Shown here: positions 5,512 to 7,077 of the stretch, one piece after another
Layout: every line of letters starts with the position of its first letter
How positions within the stretch are numbered: position 1 is the first letter of the stretch
NCBI GenBank assembly: GCA_919902475.1
Contig: CAKKRA010000094.1
Span: 1 to 7,077 of the forward strand
Source of the DNA: Nitrospiria bacterium
GTDB taxonomy: Bacteria; Nitrospirota; CAKKRA01; 9FT-COMBO-42-15
Length of the DNA: 7,077 nt
Direction of reading: 5' to 3'
Position numbers and translations under genes: made by a program
Notes under the pieces: generated by a model
What the model was told of the DNA's origin: nothing
Seen by the model: the letters and a program-made list of their open reading frames with translations, nothing else
The model's database searches: none

Positions 5512-6960
5512 ATGAAAATTGAGTCAGATTTAATTGAATTAAAAAAAGGGTTACTGCACATCTTTATTGACCCTGCAGGGCCAAACTGGATAAGCTGCAA
5601 TAAGGCAGGCGCAGAGATCATTCGGAGTGGAATCAATGAGGACAACAACCCTCAATTGGACAGTTTTATCTCACGCCTTAAAAAAGAAGGGTTCCTTGAT
5701 AATGCGCATAAAGCGGGCTATCCTGGCAGGGCAATGGTAATAGAGACAAAGAGGCTCTCTGAGCTCTGGATATACACAAATAACTCCTGCAATCTGAGGT
5801 GCAAGCACTGCCTTGTTTCAGCAGGAGAGGATAGCAACAAAGACAGTCTAAGCGCAGCAGACATAATGAGGATTGTAGATGAGGCAAAGTCTCTCGGCGT
5901 GAGGCGGTTCTATTTTACAGGCGGCGAGCCGTTTTTAAGGCACGACATCCTTGCGCTAATTAACTATATAACAAAGGACAGGGAGCTTGTTATACTTACA
6001 AACGGAACACTCCTTACAAAAGAGAAGACAGAGAAATTAGCGTCAATTGATAAAAAGAAGCTCTTTCTTCAGATAAGCCTTGAAGGCTCAGATGCAAAGA
6101 TACATGACTCTATCAGAGGTGAAGGCAGTTTTGAGCTTGCTGTAAATGGGATAAAGAATCTGATTGAAGCAGGGATTGTTCCAACCATTACAACAACCAT
6201 TACACGTCTGAACATGGATAGCGCAGTTAATACCCACAGATTTATTGCTTCACTTGGTATAAAGGCGCATCATATATTGTACCTTCATCCTAAAGGCAGG
6301 ATGCAGAGGTTCAAAGATGAGCTTTATATTGACTCTGATGAATTATCAGAAACGATGCAGCATTTGATTGAGGCATCAAAAGAGACAGGTGTTATTATTG
6401 ATAATGCTGAATCATTTAAGGCGCGTGTTTCTAATAAAAAGGGCAGGAAGACTGACCTATGCAACTGTTGTTATGAGATGCTGTGTGTGGATTCAGACGG
6501 AGAGGTGTATCCATGCGCTGCGATTGCTGGAGACAAAAGATTCAGCGCAGGAAATGTAAGGGATTATTCTATGGCAGATTTATGGCTTGACACGCCTTTA
6601 ACAAAAAGGATAAGGCAAAGCAGTCTGAATGATATTGAAAAATGCCGCGAATGTTACCTTCGCTTTATATGCGGCGGAGGATGCTTTTGCTACGGCTATT
6701 TTAATGAAGAGGTAAAGACAGGTGCAGGAAGGCTTGAGGCAGCAGACCCGTACTGCAATACCTATAAGATGCTTATTGAGAATGCCCTGTGGCTGCAGGC
6801 AGAAAAGGGTGTGGATAAGGAGAGCCTTGGCAAAAAGACTCCTGTTATATATAACTCAATGGGCTCTGAGATTTCAGCCTGTTCAATATCTTCAGTAAAG
6901 CAAATCAACACTGATTTTGAGGCTGCCGGCTATCACTGCTCATGCGTTTTGACTGTATGA
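5512..6960 (+). CDS. Radical SAM/SPASM domain protein, peptide-maturase-like, with Cys-bearing C-terminal tail
   Basis: This 482-residue enzyme binds a radical-generating [4Fe-4S] cluster through Cys93, Cys97 and Cys100 (CxxxCxxC) and SAM through the GGEP motif (137-140). A SPASM domain for auxiliary clusters is clear: Cys320-x9-Gly330-x4-Cys335, then Cys378-x2-Cys381-x5-Cys387-x3-Cys391 and Cys415. Extra cysteines lie at 317, 319, 325 and 393. Residues 1-75, before the barrel, look like a small PqqD-like winged-helix domain used to recognise peptide substrates; this is inferred from style only. After the SPASM domain a tail of about 65 residues ends with Cys457, Cys476 and Cys478. No precursor peptide gene is visible nearby. 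The start has only a weak ribosome site (AAGAG, 5499-5503). Its stop overlaps the next gene's start, implying a shared pathway. SPASM enzymes commonly modify peptides or make cofactors; the substrate is unknown. Confidence 0.9.
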   Translation: MKIESDLIELKKGLLHIFIDPAGPNWISCNKAGAEIIRSGINEDNNPQLDSFISRLKKEGFLDNAHKAGYPGRAMVIETKRLSELWIYTNNSCNLRCKHCLVSAGEDSNKDSLSAADIMRIVDEAKSLGVRRFYFTGGEPFLRHDILALINYITKDRELVILTNGTLLTKEKTEKLASIDKKKLFLQISLEGSDAKIHDSIRGEGSFELAVNGIKNLIEAGIVPTITTTITRLNMDSAVNTHRFIASLGIKAHHILYLHPKGRMQRFKDELYIDSDELSETMQHLIEASKETGVIIDNAESFKARVSNKKGRKTDLCNCCYEMLCVDSDGEVYPCAAIAGDKRFSAGNVRDYSMADLWLDTPLTKRIRQSSLNDIEKCRECYLRFICGGGCFCYGYFNEEVKTGAGRLEAADPYCNTYKMLIENALWLQAEKGVDKESLGKKTPVIYNSMGSEISACSISSVKQINTDFEAAGYHCSCVLTV

Positions 6961-7077
6961 ATGCCTTAATCATCTTTGCAAAGACGCCTGTTAAAGGCAG
7001 GGTAAAGACACGTCTTCAAAAAAACCTTTCACAAACAAATGTGCTGAAACTATACAAGGAATTTTTATTACAGACAG
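6957..7077 (+). CDS. CofC-like GT-A fold transferase, TIGR04282/DUF2064 type (partial, 3' end outside window)
   Basis: The 40 residues in view begin MNALIIFAKTPVKGRVKTRL. The pattern FAKxPxxGxVKTRL is the nucleotide-binding start of a family of small transferases related to the guanylyltransferase CofC. From memory, that family is annotated as rSAM/selenodomain-associated transferase 1 (TIGR04282, DUF2064). The start codon shares the ATGA with the stop of the radical SAM gene and no separate ribosome binding site is visible, so translation is probably coupled. The link to radical SAM genes in other genomes supports a joint pathway, but the companion radical SAM protein usually described there (Cys/Sec-rich ArsS-like) differs from the SPASM enzyme here. 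The donor nucleotide and acceptor cannot be read from this fragment. Confidence 0.8.
   Translation, partial: MNALIIFAKTPVKGRVKTRLQKNLSQTNVLKLYKEFLLQT

Noticed and set aside
6368..6559. 63-codon plus-strand frame inside the radical SAM gene
   Set aside because: It overlaps the SPASM region, whose cysteine pattern is intact in the main frame; the alternative product shows no domain.
6958..6960. TGA of the radical SAM gene as a possible selenocysteine codon after the CxC tail
   Set aside because: Readthrough gives only two further residues (Met-Pro) before TAA, and the TGA overlaps the next start codon, so it is a normal stop.

Overview
The window is bacterial chromosomal DNA, moderately AT-rich, with frequent AGG/AGA arginine and ATA isoleucine codons and almost all genes on the + strand. 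A dipeptide-type ABC ATPase pair, a multi-domain soluble signalling protein, short dispersed-looking palindromes between genes and a radical SAM/SPASM enzyme next to a CofC-like transferase together resemble genomes of uncultured Nitrospirota or deltaproteobacteria-like lineages. That placement is an impression from gene content and style, not a measured result.

Layout. Bases 1-138 are the 3' end of a TPR protein, followed by a hairpin terminator at 161-187. Two oligo/dipeptide transporter ATPase genes follow (dppD-like 200-1204, dppF-like 1353-2342), with no permease or binding-protein gene in view. They are separated by a 148-bp spacer filled with direct and inverted repeats. A 102-bp spacer (2343-2444), bounded by a perfect 12-bp inverted repeat, precedes a large soluble hybrid protein (2445-4994; PAS, HisKA, HATPase-like, REC, REC, GGDEF). 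A stand-alone CheY-like receiver (5016-5402) follows 21 bp later. An initiator tRNA-fMet gene lies on the - strand (5381-5457), and the receiver gene ends inside it. Divergent from the tRNA is a radical SAM/SPASM maturase-like enzyme (5512-6960). Its stop overlaps, as ATGA, the start of a CofC-like/TIGR04282-type transferase that runs off the window (6957-7077).

How the genes may work together. DppD and DppF would form the ATPase pair of a peptide importer whose other subunits are elsewhere. The hybrid protein and the single receiver are probably one cytoplasmic phosphorelay/c-di-GMP-type module. However, the kinase half has lost the glycines of its ATP lid, so it may not act as a normal kinase. 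The radical SAM enzyme and the transferase are translationally coupled and probably belong to a peptide- or small-molecule-modification pathway continuing to the right.

Most worth a second look: the inverted-repeat spacer at 2343-2439, which could hide the ribosome binding site of the signalling gene and whose left arm has two competing partners; the degenerate kinase; the CDS/tRNA-fMet overlap with apparently overlapping divergent promoters; and the Cys-bearing C-terminal tail of the radical SAM enzyme. I did not find clear evidence of a wholly new defence or mobile system here.
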